A stretch of 31,689 nt of DNA from SZUA-430 sp964646885 (GTDB lineage Bacteria; Pseudomonadota; Alphaproteobacteria; Micropepsales; Micropepsaceae), in the NCBI GenBank assembly GCA_964646885.1, contig CAZYFM010000026.1:1-31689 (forward strand). The letters are read 5' to 3'. The notes under the pieces are model-generated. The model had not been told where the DNA came from. It ran no database searches and saw only the letters and a list, made by a program, of their open reading frames with translations. The position numbers and the translations under genes were made by a program. Below, piece after piece: positions 1-8,352 of the stretch (positions are counted from its first letter, which is position 1; every line of letters starts with the position of its first letter).

Positions 1-42
1 GCCTCACGCCTCGACCCGATCGAGGCGCTGCGGCACGAATAG
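1..42 (+). CDS. MacB/FtsX-type ABC permease, C-terminal tail (partial)
   Basis: Frame 1 reads ASRLDPIEALRHE and then TAG at 40-42. The pattern (A)RLxPIEALRxE is the usual last dozen residues of MacB-type (FtsX/MacB) lipoprotein-release or macrolide-efflux permeases. The complete permease at 16868-18100 in this window ends in the very similar AARLQPIEALRYQ. The rest of the gene lies upstream of the window, so its partners are unknown. It converges on the DUF502 gene, with 11 bp between the two stop codons. The family call rests on 13 residues only. Confidence 0.6.
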   Translation, partial: ASRLDPIEALRHE

Positions 43-53
43 CGGCCGCAAAC

Positions 54-716
54 TCAGCTTGGCATCGGCTGGGGCGGCGCCTTGTGCAGGAAGGTGATCT
101 TGTCGGGGCCCACGACGCCGCCGGAAACAATCATCGCCATCGCCTGGTCGGCAGTCATGTCGATGGGAATGACGTTGGCGCTTGCCACGATCTCGAGATA
201 GCCCGAGGTCGGGTTGGGCGCCGTCGGAACGAAGACGGCCGTAAGTTCCTGGCCCGTCGTCGTCTCGTGGAAGGTGCGCATCGCGAAGCCGATCGCACGC
301 ATGTCCGAGTTCGGGAAGTCGACGAGCACCACGCGCTGCACGTTTTCCTGCTTGGTCTGCAGGGCCGAGATCACTTTCTTCGTCGACGAGTAGATCATGT
401 GCACGAAGGGAACCTTCGACAGCATGCCTTCGAAGGCTTCGAGCAGCTGCTGCCCCACGACGCGCGTGGTGAGGGCGCCCACGACATAGATGACGCCCAG
501 CGTGAACACCGTGCCGATCACATAGAGGAACGCCTCGCTCGACAGGATGTGCGCGACCTGGTCGGGAAGGAACGGTCCCACCGTGGACGCGGTCCAGCTG
601 ACCCACGGGCTTCCGAAGTAGGACAGGGCATCGATGATCAGCTTCAGCACGACCCACACGGCCGCGAGCGGAAGGAGCGTCAGGATGCCGGCAATGAACT
701 TCTGTTGGATGTGCAA
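54..716 (-). CDS. DUF502 family inner-membrane protein
   Basis: A 220-residue protein with two hydrophobic segments (about residues 4-26 and 60-86) followed by a soluble C-terminal half. The body matches the DUF502 family: LPLAAVWVVLKLIID in the first helix, KVPFVHMIYSSTKKV after the second, and FVPTAPNPTSGYLEIV late in the chain. No biochemical function is established for the family. The start is inferred: the open frame runs much further upstream, but homology begins at HIQQKF, and the only nearby start is TTG at 716, with GAGAGG about 10 bases upstream. The gene is divergent from the DUF2066 gene, across roughly 195 bp that must hold both promoters. The family assignment is firmer than the start. 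Confidence 0.82.
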   Translation of the reverse strand: MHIQQKFIAGILTLLPLAAVWVVLKLIIDALSYFGSPWVSWTASTVGPFLPDQVAHILSSEAFLYVIGTVFTLGVIYVVGALTTRVVGQQLLEAFEGMLSKVPFVHMIYSSTKKVISALQTKQENVQRVVLVDFPNSDMRAIGFAMRTFHETTTGQELTAVFVPTAPNPTSGYLEIVASANVIPIDMTADQAMAMIVSGGVVGPDKITFLHKAPPQPMPS

Positions 717-859
717 GGGGCAGAGGCCTCTCGGTGGACCATTGGCACGCCGCCTCGAGCAGGTGAGTCGGCCTTCCGAAAAACCTAAGGTCCGCGACGG
801 CCGGAAGCAAACTGCGGGAAACCGCGGATTGTGTCGGGTTTGTAACGCCAAACGCCCCT

Positions 860-889
860 TTGCGCCGGGCGTGCGTGATCGTGTAGATT
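860..889 (+). promoter_or_regulatory. Putative sigma-70-like promoter before the DUF2066 gene
   Basis: TTGCGC at 860-865 and TAGATT at 884-889 are separated by 18 bases. This would place a transcription start around 896, shortly before the start of the DUF2066 reading frame. A 6-bp inverted repeat, ACGCCC (852-857) and GGGCGT (867-872), overlaps the -35 region and could be an operator. The hexamers are weak matches and the call is tentative. Confidence 0.25.
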
Positions 890-911
890 TGCGCCGATAA
901 CCAAGAGATCG

Positions 912-2024
912 GTGGGAATGTTGATGTTTGGACGCGCTCGACTGGCCGCCTTTGCGTTTGCCTTCATGCTTGCCGCAGCCGCCGGCCTCGCGCCGGCCGC
1001 GATCGCCGCGGATCTGTGGACTGTTGCGAATGTCGCAGTGGATGGAACGGCCAACAGCCCGTCTGCCGCGAAGGATGCCGCGCTCGCCAAGGGCCGGATG
1101 AAGGCCTGGACGGAAATCTTCCGTCGCCTCACGCCGTCGACGGAATGGCAGAACCAGCCGCAACTGACCGACGACGTGCTCGAGCCCATGGTCAAGAGCT
1201 TCGACATCGCCAACGAAAAGCACTCGAGCACGCGCTACCTCGCGACCGTGACCTATGTGTTCAACGCGGCCAGCGTCCGTGACGCCCTGCGCAAGTCCGG
1301 GATCCAGTTTTCCGAATCCACCGCCAAGCCGGTGCTGGTCGTCGCCCTCACGGGCGCGGCGTGGCAGCCGGAGTCAGCCTGGGGCGCCGCGTGGTCCGGC
1401 CAGACGCGTCGTGGGCGTCTCGTGCCGGTGGCCGTGCCGCTCGGCGATGCACAGGACCTTGCGGCACTCGCAACCGTTTCGACGGCGGCCGACTGGGGCG
1501 TGGTGAAGCCGCTCGCCGACCGCTATGGCGCAGGCTCCGTGCTGGTCGCCGCGCAGACAAAGTCGGCCAACGGCATCCAGGTCAGCATGACCCATCTCAG
1601 GCCGGACGGTCGCGTGCCGCGCGCCCAGGCCTTTGCCCGCCAGGGCACGGAAGACGAGACGCAGCTGGCTGCACGTGCAGCCAACTCCATCGCCGACGCG
1701 CTGCAGGAAGACTGGAAGCGCACGACTTCGGTCGACTTCGGAAGCCAGGCCTCCCTCTCCGTGATGGTGCCGTTCCGCACGCTTGCCGAGTGGGTCGCCA
1801 TGCGCAAGGTGCTGGACTCCACGAAGCTCATCCAGCGCGCCGCCGTCGAGGAAATGAACATGTCCGTGGCCAGGGTGCGACTTGACTATGTGGGCAAGCT
1901 TGACCAGTTACAGACAGCGCTCGCCCAGTCGAACATCTACCTGGCGGCTGACGACAAGGGACAATGGACTCTGAGCCGAAATGCATCCTCCGCCGCCCAA
2001 AGTCCCAACCCCGTGGTTCCTTAG
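912..2024 (+). CDS. DUF2066 domain-containing exported protein
   Basis: A 370-residue protein with a clear Sec signal peptide: basic start, a long Ala/Phe/Leu core, and a probable cleavage after AAIA before ADLW, near residue 33. The mature part matches DUF2066 in layout: an N-terminal VDGTANSPSAAKDAALAKG segment, an alpha/beta middle, and a C-terminal segment including LAEWVAMRKVL. The family has no firmly established activity and is expected to be periplasmic. Start choice is open: GTG 912 gives the longest form, while ATG 918 or 924 would leave a tidier signal peptide. The 3' end overlaps the next gene by 44 bp, so translation is probably coupled. In alphaproteobacteria this gene is often found just upstream of the CDP-alcohol transferase and hdaA, as here. 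Confidence 0.75.
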   Translation: MGMLMFGRARLAAFAFAFMLAAAAGLAPAAIAADLWTVANVAVDGTANSPSAAKDAALAKGRMKAWTEIFRRLTPSTEWQNQPQLTDDVLEPMVKSFDIANEKHSSTRYLATVTYVFNAASVRDALRKSGIQFSESTAKPVLVVALTGAAWQPESAWGAAWSGQTRRGRLVPVAVPLGDAQDLAALATVSTAADWGVVKPLADRYGAGSVLVAAQTKSANGIQVSMTHLRPDGRVPRAQAFARQGTEDETQLAARAANSIADALQEDWKRTTSVDFGSQASLSVMVPFRTLAEWVAMRKVLDSTKLIQRAAVEEMNMSVARVRLDYVGKLDQLQTALAQSNIYLAADDKGQWTLSRNASSAAQSPNPVVP

Positions 2025-2595
2025 GCCGTCCCAGTACGGCCTGACGCTCGCCAATGGCGTGACGGCCATCCGGCTGGTGCTGGTACCCTTCATTGCCACG
2101 GCATTGTTGAACCACGACTACGACGACGCCTTCTGGATGACCCTGGTCGCCGGAGCGTCCGATGCCGTCGATGGTTTCATCGCGCGCTTCTTCGGACACA
2201 AGTCGGTGGTGGGAGCCTATCTCGACCCGATCGCGGACAAGATCCTGATCGTCACGCTGTTCGGCCTGCTGACCGCGCTGGGGCACATGCCGCTCTGGCT
2301 GATGGTCCTGGTGCTCGCCCGCGACGTGGCCATCGTTGCGACCGTTGCCGCCTTCAACCGCATGAAGAGCCAGCCCCTGCGGATGAAGCCGCTGCTCATC
2401 AGCAAGGCGACGACCTTCTTCCAGATTTCTCTGCTTCTGGCGACGCTTGCAGACCTGGCTTTCTCCCTCGGCTGGGAGACGCCGCGACTGGCGCTCGCGA
2501 TCATCGCCGGTGGCCTGACGGTCGCGTCCTGGATCGCCTACTATTTCGCGGGATCGCGGGCCGTGAAGGAAGCGGCGGAGACCGGCCGTGAGTGA
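1981..2595 (+). CDS. CDP-alcohol phosphatidyltransferase family protein (PgsA-like)
   Basis: A 204-residue integral membrane enzyme with about five hydrophobic segments. It carries the complete CDP-alcohol phosphotransferase signature D61-x2-D64-G65-x2-A68-R69-x8-G78-x3-D82-x3-D86. These acidic residues bind two metal ions, and the enzyme transfers a phosphatidyl group from CDP-diacylglycerol to an alcohol. Its length and the N-terminal helix (NGVTAIRLVLVPF) resemble phosphatidylglycerophosphate synthase PgsA or a cardiolipin synthase of the same fold. The sequence does not decide which alcohol is used, so no symbol is given. It overlaps DUF2066 upstream by 44 bp and is followed by hdaA after 36 bp, which supports one transcript. 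ATG 1981 is the only start that keeps the first helix intact. Confidence 0.88.
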   Translation: MHPPPPKVPTPWFLRPSQYGLTLANGVTAIRLVLVPFIATALLNHDYDDAFWMTLVAGASDAVDGFIARFFGHKSVVGAYLDPIADKILIVTLFGLLTALGHMPLWLMVLVLARDVAIVATVAAFNRMKSQPLRMKPLLISKATTFFQISLLLATLADLAFSLGWETPRLALAIIAGGLTVASWIAYYFAGSRAVKEAAETGRE

Positions 2596-2631
2596 GCCCG
2601 CTCGCTCTCTGATGTGCGGCGGGGCATGAGG

Positions 2632-3348
2632 ATGGTGCGCAAGGCCTCCCAGCTCCCGTTCGCATTCGAACTCAGGCGCAGCACGTCGCGCGAGGACTTC
2701 ATCGTCGGTGCCTCGAACGAGGCGGCGCTGGCCTTCATCGAGTCTTGGCCTCGCTGGCCTGCACGCGTCTGCGCGATCTGGGGCCCCAGCGGCAGCGGCA
2801 AGACGCATCTTTCCCGCATCTGGCAGGCAAAGGCAGGCGCGACCGACCTGTCGCCGGAGGATGTCACGGTGGATCGCCTCGCGGACCTGGCACCCGGCGC
2901 CGCCGTGCTCGTCGACGGCGCGGGCCAGGCCGTGAACGGCAAGGGCCTTTTCCACCTGATCAACTTCATCAACCAGACGTCCGGCTGGCTCCTGCTGACC
3001 GGCGAGGACGCGCCGCAAAGATGGCGCACCGAGGTTCCGGACCTTCATTCCCGGTTAACCGCGATAGGCGGGGAAAAGCTGGATTTGCCTGATGAAGCGC
3101 TGCTCGCGCGCGTGCTCATAAAACTGTCACACGACCGTCAACTTAAGTTTCCCGAAGCACTAATCGCTTATCTTGCTCCCCGGCTTGAGCGGTCATTTGG
3201 TGATGCTGAACGCCTGGTTGCACTGATGGATTATCTGGCGCTCGAGAAAAAGCGCAGCCCTTCGATCGAGACGGCGGCACGCGCGCTGCGCCAGCTGTAC
3301 GAGGGCGCGGACAGTCCGTCGGCTGACAATCCGGACGCACTCGGCTAG
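2632..3348 (+). CDS. hdaA: DnaA-related regulatory inactivator HdaA
   Basis: A 238-residue AAA+ protein without the DNA-binding domain IV of DnaA, as expected for Hda. Visible are a Walker A motif GPSGSGKT (residues 51-58), a Walker B strand AVLVDGAG, and the LLLTGEDAPQRW and DLHSRL segments typical of the DnaA/Hda AAA+ core. The N-terminal QLPFAF (residues 7-12) resembles the sliding-clamp binding motif through which Hda is loaded on DnaN. Known role of the family: with the clamp, it stimulates ATP hydrolysis by DnaA and prevents re-initiation of replication. ATG 2632 is preferred because GGGG lies 7 bases upstream. GTG 2614 and ATG 2626 are also in frame. It sits 36 bp after the CDP-alcohol transferase and is followed by a probable terminator. 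Confidence 0.87.
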   Translation: MVRKASQLPFAFELRRSTSREDFIVGASNEAALAFIESWPRWPARVCAIWGPSGSGKTHLSRIWQAKAGATDLSPEDVTVDRLADLAPGAAVLVDGAGQAVNGKGLFHLINFINQTSGWLLLTGEDAPQRWRTEVPDLHSRLTAIGGEKLDLPDEALLARVLIKLSHDRQLKFPEALIAYLAPRLERSFGDAERLVALMDYLALEKKRSPSIETAARALRQLYEGADSPSADNPDALG

Positions 3349-3352
3349 GTTT

Positions 3353-3380
3353 CGCCCCGCCTCGGCTGGGGGCGGTTTTT
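3353..3380 (+). terminator. Rho-independent terminator between hdaA and ppk1
   Basis: CGCCCC (3353-3358) pairs with GGGGCG (3369-3374) across a 10-base loop, and five T residues follow (3376-3380) within a T-rich stretch. It lies 4 bp after the hdaA stop and just before the ppk1 start, so it either ends the upstream transcript or acts as an attenuator ahead of ppk1. An alternative stem, CCGCC/GGCGG (3357-3361 with 3371-3375), abuts the T-run directly. Confidence 0.6.
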
Positions 3381-3406
3381 GTTTGTGAATGGGCGGCGTC
3401 TGGGAC

Positions 3407-5635
3407 ATGGAAAACTCCACACCGAAACGGGAAACGGGCGCGACTTCGCAGCCGGCCTCATCGGGCAAGCGCGAAAGCCGGCAGGCCCAGAAGCAGGTCG
3501 ATATCGCGTCGACAGACCGCCTGATCAATCGTGAACTCTCCTGGCTCGCCTTCAACACGCGCGTGCTCGAGGAAGCCAAGAACGTCCGGCATCCGCTGCT
3601 CGAGCGCCTGCGCTTCCTGTCGATCTCCGCCGCCAACCTCGACGAATTCTACATGGTGCGCGTTGCCGGCCTGAAAGGCATGGTCCGCGCCGGGGTCAGC
3701 ACGCTCTCCGACGACGGCATGCGCCCGCAGCAGCAGCTGGACTCGATCGACGCGATGGCCATGAAGCTGATGGCCGAGCAGCACGAGGTATGGCTTGCCC
3801 TCCAGGGCCAGATGAAGGCCTCGGGCATCTCGGTCATCGAAGCGAAGGAGCTGACGCCCGCCGAGCGCGAGTGGCTGCAGGGCCGCTTCATGAGCAACGT
3901 GTCACCGGTTCTGACGCCGCTCGCCATCGATCCGGCCCATCCGTTTCCCTTCATTCCGAACCTGGGGCTCGCGCTTGTCCTTCAGCTGCGCCGCCGCGAG
4001 GATGGCCATGAAATGGACGCGCTGGTGCCAATCCCGGGCCAGATCGCGAGGTTCATGCGCCTGCCGGGCGGAACCAACGGGACGATCCGCTACATTGCGC
4101 TGGAGCGCGTGATCGCGGAATTCCTGGACAAGCTGTTCCCGGGTTACGAGGTCGTCGGCAGCGGCTGCTTCCGCGTCGTGCGCGACAGCGATATCGAGGT
4201 GGCGGAAGAAGCCGAGGATCTTGCCCGCTGGTTCGAAGGCGCCCTCAAGCGTCGCCGACGGGGCAGCGTCATCCGCATGAAACTCGAGGCCTCGATGCCG
4301 GAGGAGCTTCGCAAGCTCCTCGTCGAGAAGATCGAGCTCAATGGCCGCGCACCGGTGGTCGTGGACGGACTGCTGGGCCTTGCCGATACGCGCCAGCTCA
4401 TCACGAGCGAGCACGAGGAACTGACGTTCAAGCCCTACAATGCGCGCTATCCGGAACGAATTCGCGAATACAACGGTGACTGCTTTGCAGCGATCCGCGC
4501 AAAGGACTTCATTGTTCATCACCCGTTCGAGGCGTTCGACGTGGTCGTGCAGTTCCTCCGCCAGGCGGCCGCCGACCCGGACGTCGTGGCCATCAAGCAG
4601 ACGCTGTACCGCACGGGCAACGACTCCCCCGTCGTGCAGGCACTGATCGAGGCCGCGGAGGCCGGCAAGTCGGTGACGGCGGTCGTGGAGCTCAAGGCCC
4701 GGTTTGACGAGGCCGCCAACATCAAGTGGGCCATCGACCTCCAGCGCGCGGGCGTGCAGGTGGTCTATGGCTTCATCGAACTGAAGACACACGCAAAGCT
4801 GTCGCTCGTGGTGCGTCGCGAAGGCAACGCGATGCGGACCTACACGCATTTCGGCACCGGCAACTATCACGCGGCAACGGCGCGGATCTATACCGACCTG
4901 TCGCTGTTCACGGCAGACCCGGCCATGGGCCGCGACGCCGGCAAGGTCTTCAACTTCATCACCGGATACGCAAAGCCACAGCACCTCGAAAAGCTCGCGG
5001 TGTCACCCGTCAACCTGCGCCAGACCCTGCTCGACCACATCGAGCAGGAGATCGCGCATGCAAGGGCAGGCCGCCCCGCGCAGATCTGGGCAAAGCTCAA
5101 TGCACTCGTCGACGCTGCCGTGATCGACGAGCTCTACCGGGCGAGCCAGGCGGGAGTTAAGATCGACCTCGTGGTGCGCGGCATTTGCTGCCTGCGTCCC
5201 GGCGTTCCTGGCCTTTCCGAGAATATCAGGGTGAAGAGCATCGTGGGCCGCTTCCTCGAGCATGCCCGCGTGGTGTGTTTTGGCAACGGTAACGGGTTGC
5301 CTCATCCGAACGCCAAAGTGTACATCTCCTCCGCCGACTGGATGCCACGCAACCTGGATCGCCGCGTGGAAGTCCTTGTCCCGGTGGAGAACTCAACGGT
5401 GCACGAGCAGGTCATGGGCCAGATCATGGATGCGAACCTGCGCGACGTCGCGCAGAGCTGGATCCTGCAATCGGACGGATCGTATTTCCGCGCGCCGGGC
5501 TACGATGCGAAGGATGCGTTCAGCGCCCACGAATACTTCATGACCAATCCCAGCCTGTCGGGTCAGGGCAGCAAGGCGCCGACCGGCAAGCAGCCCGCAA
5601 AGTCCGGAAGCCGTTCACGCACGAAGGGGCAGTGA
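3407..5635 (+). CDS. ppk1: Polyphosphate kinase 1
   Basis: A PPK1 of about 742 residues, close to the family's usual length. It polymerises the gamma phosphate of ATP into inorganic polyphosphate. The N-terminal domain begins at RLINRELSWLAFN, and LDEFYMVRVAGL is the usual helical signature. The autophosphorylated histidine lies in THFGTGNYH (His481 from this start). The second phospholipase-D-like half ends in PNAKVYISSADWMPRNLDRR, again highly typical. The tail after about residue 715 is a Lys/Ser/Gly-rich extension. ATG 3407 is chosen because GGGCGG lies about 10 bases upstream. ATG 3389 is in frame and would add six residues, but has no visible ribosome site. The TGA is 3 bp before the TTG start of the exopolyphosphatase, so synthesis and degradation of polyphosphate are encoded in one transcript. 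Confidence 0.95.
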   Translation: MENSTPKRETGATSQPASSGKRESRQAQKQVDIASTDRLINRELSWLAFNTRVLEEAKNVRHPLLERLRFLSISAANLDEFYMVRVAGLKGMVRAGVSTLSDDGMRPQQQLDSIDAMAMKLMAEQHEVWLALQGQMKASGISVIEAKELTPAEREWLQGRFMSNVSPVLTPLAIDPAHPFPFIPNLGLALVLQLRRREDGHEMDALVPIPGQIARFMRLPGGTNGTIRYIALERVIAEFLDKLFPGYEVVGSGCFRVVRDSDIEVAEEAEDLARWFEGALKRRRRGSVIRMKLEASMPEELRKLLVEKIELNGRAPVVVDGLLGLADTRQLITSEHEELTFKPYNARYPERIREYNGDCFAAIRAKDFIVHHPFEAFDVVVQFLRQAAADPDVVAIKQTLYRTGNDSPVVQALIEAAEAGKSVTAVVELKARFDEAANIKWAIDLQRAGVQVVYGFIELKTHAKLSLVVRREGNAMRTYTHFGTGNYHAATARIYTDLSLFTADPAMGRDAGKVFNFITGYAKPQHLEKLAVSPVNLRQTLLDHIEQEIAHARAGRPAQIWAKLNALVDAAVIDELYRASQAGVKIDLVVRGICCLRPGVPGLSENIRVKSIVGRFLEHARVVCFGNGNGLPHPNAKVYISSADWMPRNLDRRVEVLVPVENSTVHEQVMGQIMDANLRDVAQSWILQSDGSYFRAPGYDAKDAFSAHEYFMTNPSLSGQGSKAPTGKQPAKSGSRSRTKGQ

Positions 5636-5638
5636 ACC

Positions 5639-7153
5639 TTGGCAGGTAGCGTCAGCCAGGAAAACTCCCGGCGAAACGGGATCGCCACGGGAGAAGGGCC
5701 GATCGGTGTCGTCGACATCGGCTCGAACTCTGTCCGCCTGGTAATCTACGACCGGCTTGTGCGCAGTCCGCTGGCCCTGTTCAACGAAAAGTCGCTGTGC
5801 GCCATCGGCCGCAACATGGTGCGCACGGGCGTGCTCGACGAGCAGGGCAGCGAAGCGGCCATCGCGGCACTGGGACGCTTTCGGGAAGTCGCGCGTTCGG
5901 TACGGGTCCAGCGGCTTGAGACCTTTGCAACCGCCGCCGTCCGCGACGCCGGCAATGGTGCGGAGTTCGTCGCCCGCGCCCGTGAAGCGATCGGCACGCC
6001 CATCCGCATTCTCAGCGGTGAGGACGAAGCCCGCTTCGCGGCTGAGGGCGTACTTGCGGCCATTCCGGACGCCGACGGTGTCGTGGGCGACCTTGGCGGC
6101 GGCAGCCTGGAACTGGCTTTCGTGTCCCAGGGGCAGCAATCGGGCGGCCTGACGCTGCCCTTCGGACCCCTGCGGCTCATGGACATGTCGGACGGCCGCC
6201 CCGAGCGCGCGCGCGCCATCGTGGACGCCGAGCTGGAAAAGCTGCCGGGCATTGATCGGCTGAAGGGCAAGGCGCTCTACGCCGTCGGCGGCGTGTGGCG
6301 AAACATTGCGCGCATGCACCTGGAAAATGTCCAGCATCCGGTACGCGTGCTGCATCACTACGAGATCATGCGCGACCGCGCGATCGACTTCTCGAACTTC
6401 ATCGCGGGCCTGTCCCGCAAGTCGCTTGAAACGTCGGCCGGCGTCACGCGCAAGCGTGCAGAGACGATTCCCTATGGTGCCGTGGTCATGGAGCGGCTGC
6501 TGAAAGTGGGCAAGCTTGATCGCGTCGTGATCTCCGCCTTCGGCGTGCGCGAGGGCATTCTCTTTTCGCGTCTCTCCGCCGAAGAACGCGCGCGCGATCC
6601 GCTGCTGGCTGCCTGCGAGGACATGGCCCGCCGGCTGGGGCGCGACACCGCGCTGGGCGGCGTGCTGGAGAAATGGACGGCGCCCCTGTTTGCCGGGGTC
6701 GACAAGGGGTTCGAGCGCCTGCGACGGGCTGCCTGCCAGCTTGCAGACACAGGCTGGCGCGGCCACCCGGACCACCGCGCCGAGCTGATCTATGCCGAAG
6801 TGCTCAACGCCCCCTTCATCGGCATCGACCATCACCGGCGAAACCTGCTGGCCCTGTCCCTGTTTTACCGGTATGGCGGCGAGGACGAGAAGCTCGAGAA
6901 GCGCGCCATGCGTTTCATCGGCGAGGACGCCGCACAGCTGGCCAGGCGCCTTGGATACGCCCTGCGCGCCGCCCTCGTACTGGCCGGACCCGCGCCGGCG
7001 GTCCTGCAGGAAACTTCCATTCGCCTGACGCCGACATCGATCATCCTCTCGATCCCGAAGCCGCACCAGGCCCTGGTGGCTGAAGCCATGACCAAGCGTC
7101 TCGACTCCGTCGCGGCCGCCTTTGGCCGCACAGCCCGCGTCGAGCTCAGGTAG
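5639..7153 (+). CDS. ppx: Exopolyphosphatase (Ppx/GppA family)
   Basis: A 504-residue protein of the Ppx/GppA branch of the actin-like ATPase superfamily. It would release phosphate from the ends of polyphosphate or hydrolyse pppGpp. Motifs in order: phosphate loop 1 VVDIGSNSVRLVIYD (from residue 24), the acidic loop SGEDEAR near residue 128, phosphate loop 2 VGDLGGGSLEL, and the RAETIPYGAVV and SAFGVREGILF segments. The last 180 residues form the helical C-terminal domain of the longer Ppx type, including HRRNLLALSLFYRYGG. The start is TTG at 5639, supported by AAGGGG 9 bases upstream, inside the end of ppk1. Adjacency to ppk1 favours polyphosphate as substrate. The motifs alone do not separate Ppx from GppA. 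Confidence 0.9.
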   Translation: MAGSVSQENSRRNGIATGEGPIGVVDIGSNSVRLVIYDRLVRSPLALFNEKSLCAIGRNMVRTGVLDEQGSEAAIAALGRFREVARSVRVQRLETFATAAVRDAGNGAEFVARAREAIGTPIRILSGEDEARFAAEGVLAAIPDADGVVGDLGGGSLELAFVSQGQQSGGLTLPFGPLRLMDMSDGRPERARAIVDAELEKLPGIDRLKGKALYAVGGVWRNIARMHLENVQHPVRVLHHYEIMRDRAIDFSNFIAGLSRKSLETSAGVTRKRAETIPYGAVVMERLLKVGKLDRVVISAFGVREGILFSRLSAEERARDPLLAACEDMARRLGRDTALGGVLEKWTAPLFAGVDKGFERLRRAACQLADTGWRGHPDHRAELIYAEVLNAPFIGIDHHRRNLLALSLFYRYGGEDEKLEKRAMRFIGEDAAQLARRLGYALRAALVLAGPAPAVLQETSIRLTPTSIILSIPKPHQALVAEAMTKRLDSVAAAFGRTARVELR

Positions 7154-7297
7154 CGCGCCGCAGGTGCCGGCCCCGCTGGCGTAAACCGGATCGTAACCAG
7201 GCCGGCAGCGGATCTCCCTCGTGTTCAGCAATCCTTGCGCACCCGCGCACTCCAAAACCTGCAACTAACCCGCACTGGTTAAAGTGACAGGGTGGAG

Positions 7298-7321
7298 GCA
7301 GGTCGTGTCCGAACGACCTGC
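7298..7321. promoter_or_regulatory. Perfect 9-bp inverted repeat upstream of the binding-protein gene
   Basis: GCAGGTCGT (7298-7306) and ACGACCTGC (7313-7321) are exact reverse complements around a 6-base spacer, GTCCGA. The repeat ends 23 bp before the ATG of the substrate-binding protein gene at 7345. There is no T-run, so it is not an intrinsic terminator. It may be an operator or a 5' leader hairpin of the sensor cluster. Confidence 0.4.
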
Positions 7322-7344
7322 GCTAGCCGCATGGCGGGGACAGG

Positions 7345-8349
7345 ATGAAGAACAACAACGTATGGCCGGCATTTGCCGTCATGGCAGCCGCAGCCATCGT
7401 GCTGCTGGGAATTCTTGCGGTTTGGCAACCGGACGACCAGCGCCAGAAGTCGAAGCTGCGGCTCGCCATCAACCTGTGGCCCGGATACGAACTGCTCTAT
7501 GTGGCGGAGGTGCAGAATTTCTTCGAGCAGGAGGGACTGGACGTCGACCTGATCCAGTTCAGCACGCTCGACGATGCACGGCGCAGCTTCGAACGCGGCC
7601 AGGTCGACGCAATTGCCGCGACGCTGGTGGACATCGTTCAGATCTATCGGGATCGTGGTGAAATGCCGAAGATCCTGCTCGCCGCCGACTATTCCGATGG
7701 CGGGGACGTGATCGTCTCCATGAAGCACAGGGTCCCGGATGTGAAGTCCCTGAAAGGCAAGACGGTCGGGGTGGAGCAGATGTTCGGCCGCTTTGTGCTT
7801 GACCGCGCATTGAACTTGCACGGCCTCTCGCTGCGCGATGTCCGTCTGGTGGAAACCAGCGTGATGGGAGCCTCACGCATGCTGCAGCGCGGGGATGTGG
7901 ACGCAATCGTTACCTACGTTCCCTACGTGATCGAGACGCACAAGGTCGCCGGCACGAAAACCATCTTCACGACAAGGGAAACGCCCGGGCAGATATTCGA
8001 TGTGATTGCGACGAGAACAGAGCACCTGCAGCGGATCCCGGACCTTCAGGGCAAGATGACACGCGTGTGGAGCCGGTCCTTCGAGTTCCTCCGCAAGTCC
8101 CCCCGCGAGGCGATGGAGATCATGGCCAGGCGCGAGGGGATTTCCGTTGATGAGTTCAAGGGCGCGCTGGAAGGCGTTCGCCTGATCCCGGCCGAACAGC
8201 AGGCAGCAATGCTGGCCCCGGCCGGTCCGCTGGTGGCGTCCCTGGAAGCCCTTCTGGACGTTCCGGGATGGAGCGACCCGGCAGAGCTGAAGGCGGCCGC
8301 GGCGCAGGACTTTCTCGCAACCCGCACCAGCATCGGCCTGGAGCGCTAG
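7345..8349 (+). CDS. NMT1/SsuA-like periplasmic substrate-binding protein, probable sensor partner of the adjacent kinase
   Basis: A 334-residue protein with an N-terminal hydrophobic segment (about residues 9-27) and then a type II periplasmic-binding fold of the NMT1/THI5/SsuA kind. Typical segments are LRLAINLWPGYELLYVAEV, FFEQEGLDVDLIQF, VDAIAATLVDI and VKSLKGKTVGVE. There is no obvious signal peptidase site after the hydrophobic segment, so it may stay membrane-anchored. No ABC permease or ATPase lies nearby. The gene is followed after 3 bp by a hybrid histidine kinase, which suggests that it delivers a ligand signal to the kinase rather than to a transporter. Members of the fold bind sulfonates, nitrate, pyrimidines or riboflavin precursors. 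The ligand here cannot be read from sequence. The start ATG has GGGGACAGG directly upstream. Confidence 0.8.
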   Translation: MKNNNVWPAFAVMAAAAIVLLGILAVWQPDDQRQKSKLRLAINLWPGYELLYVAEVQNFFEQEGLDVDLIQFSTLDDARRSFERGQVDAIAATLVDIVQIYRDRGEMPKILLAADYSDGGDVIVSMKHRVPDVKSLKGKTVGVEQMFGRFVLDRALNLHGLSLRDVRLVETSVMGASRMLQRGDVDAIVTYVPYVIETHKVAGTKTIFTTRETPGQIFDVIATRTEHLQRIPDLQGKMTRVWSRSFEFLRKSPREAMEIMARREGISVDEFKGALEGVRLIPAEQQAAMLAPAGPLVASLEALLDVPGWSDPAELKAAAAQDFLATRTSIGLER

Positions 8350-8352
8350 ACC

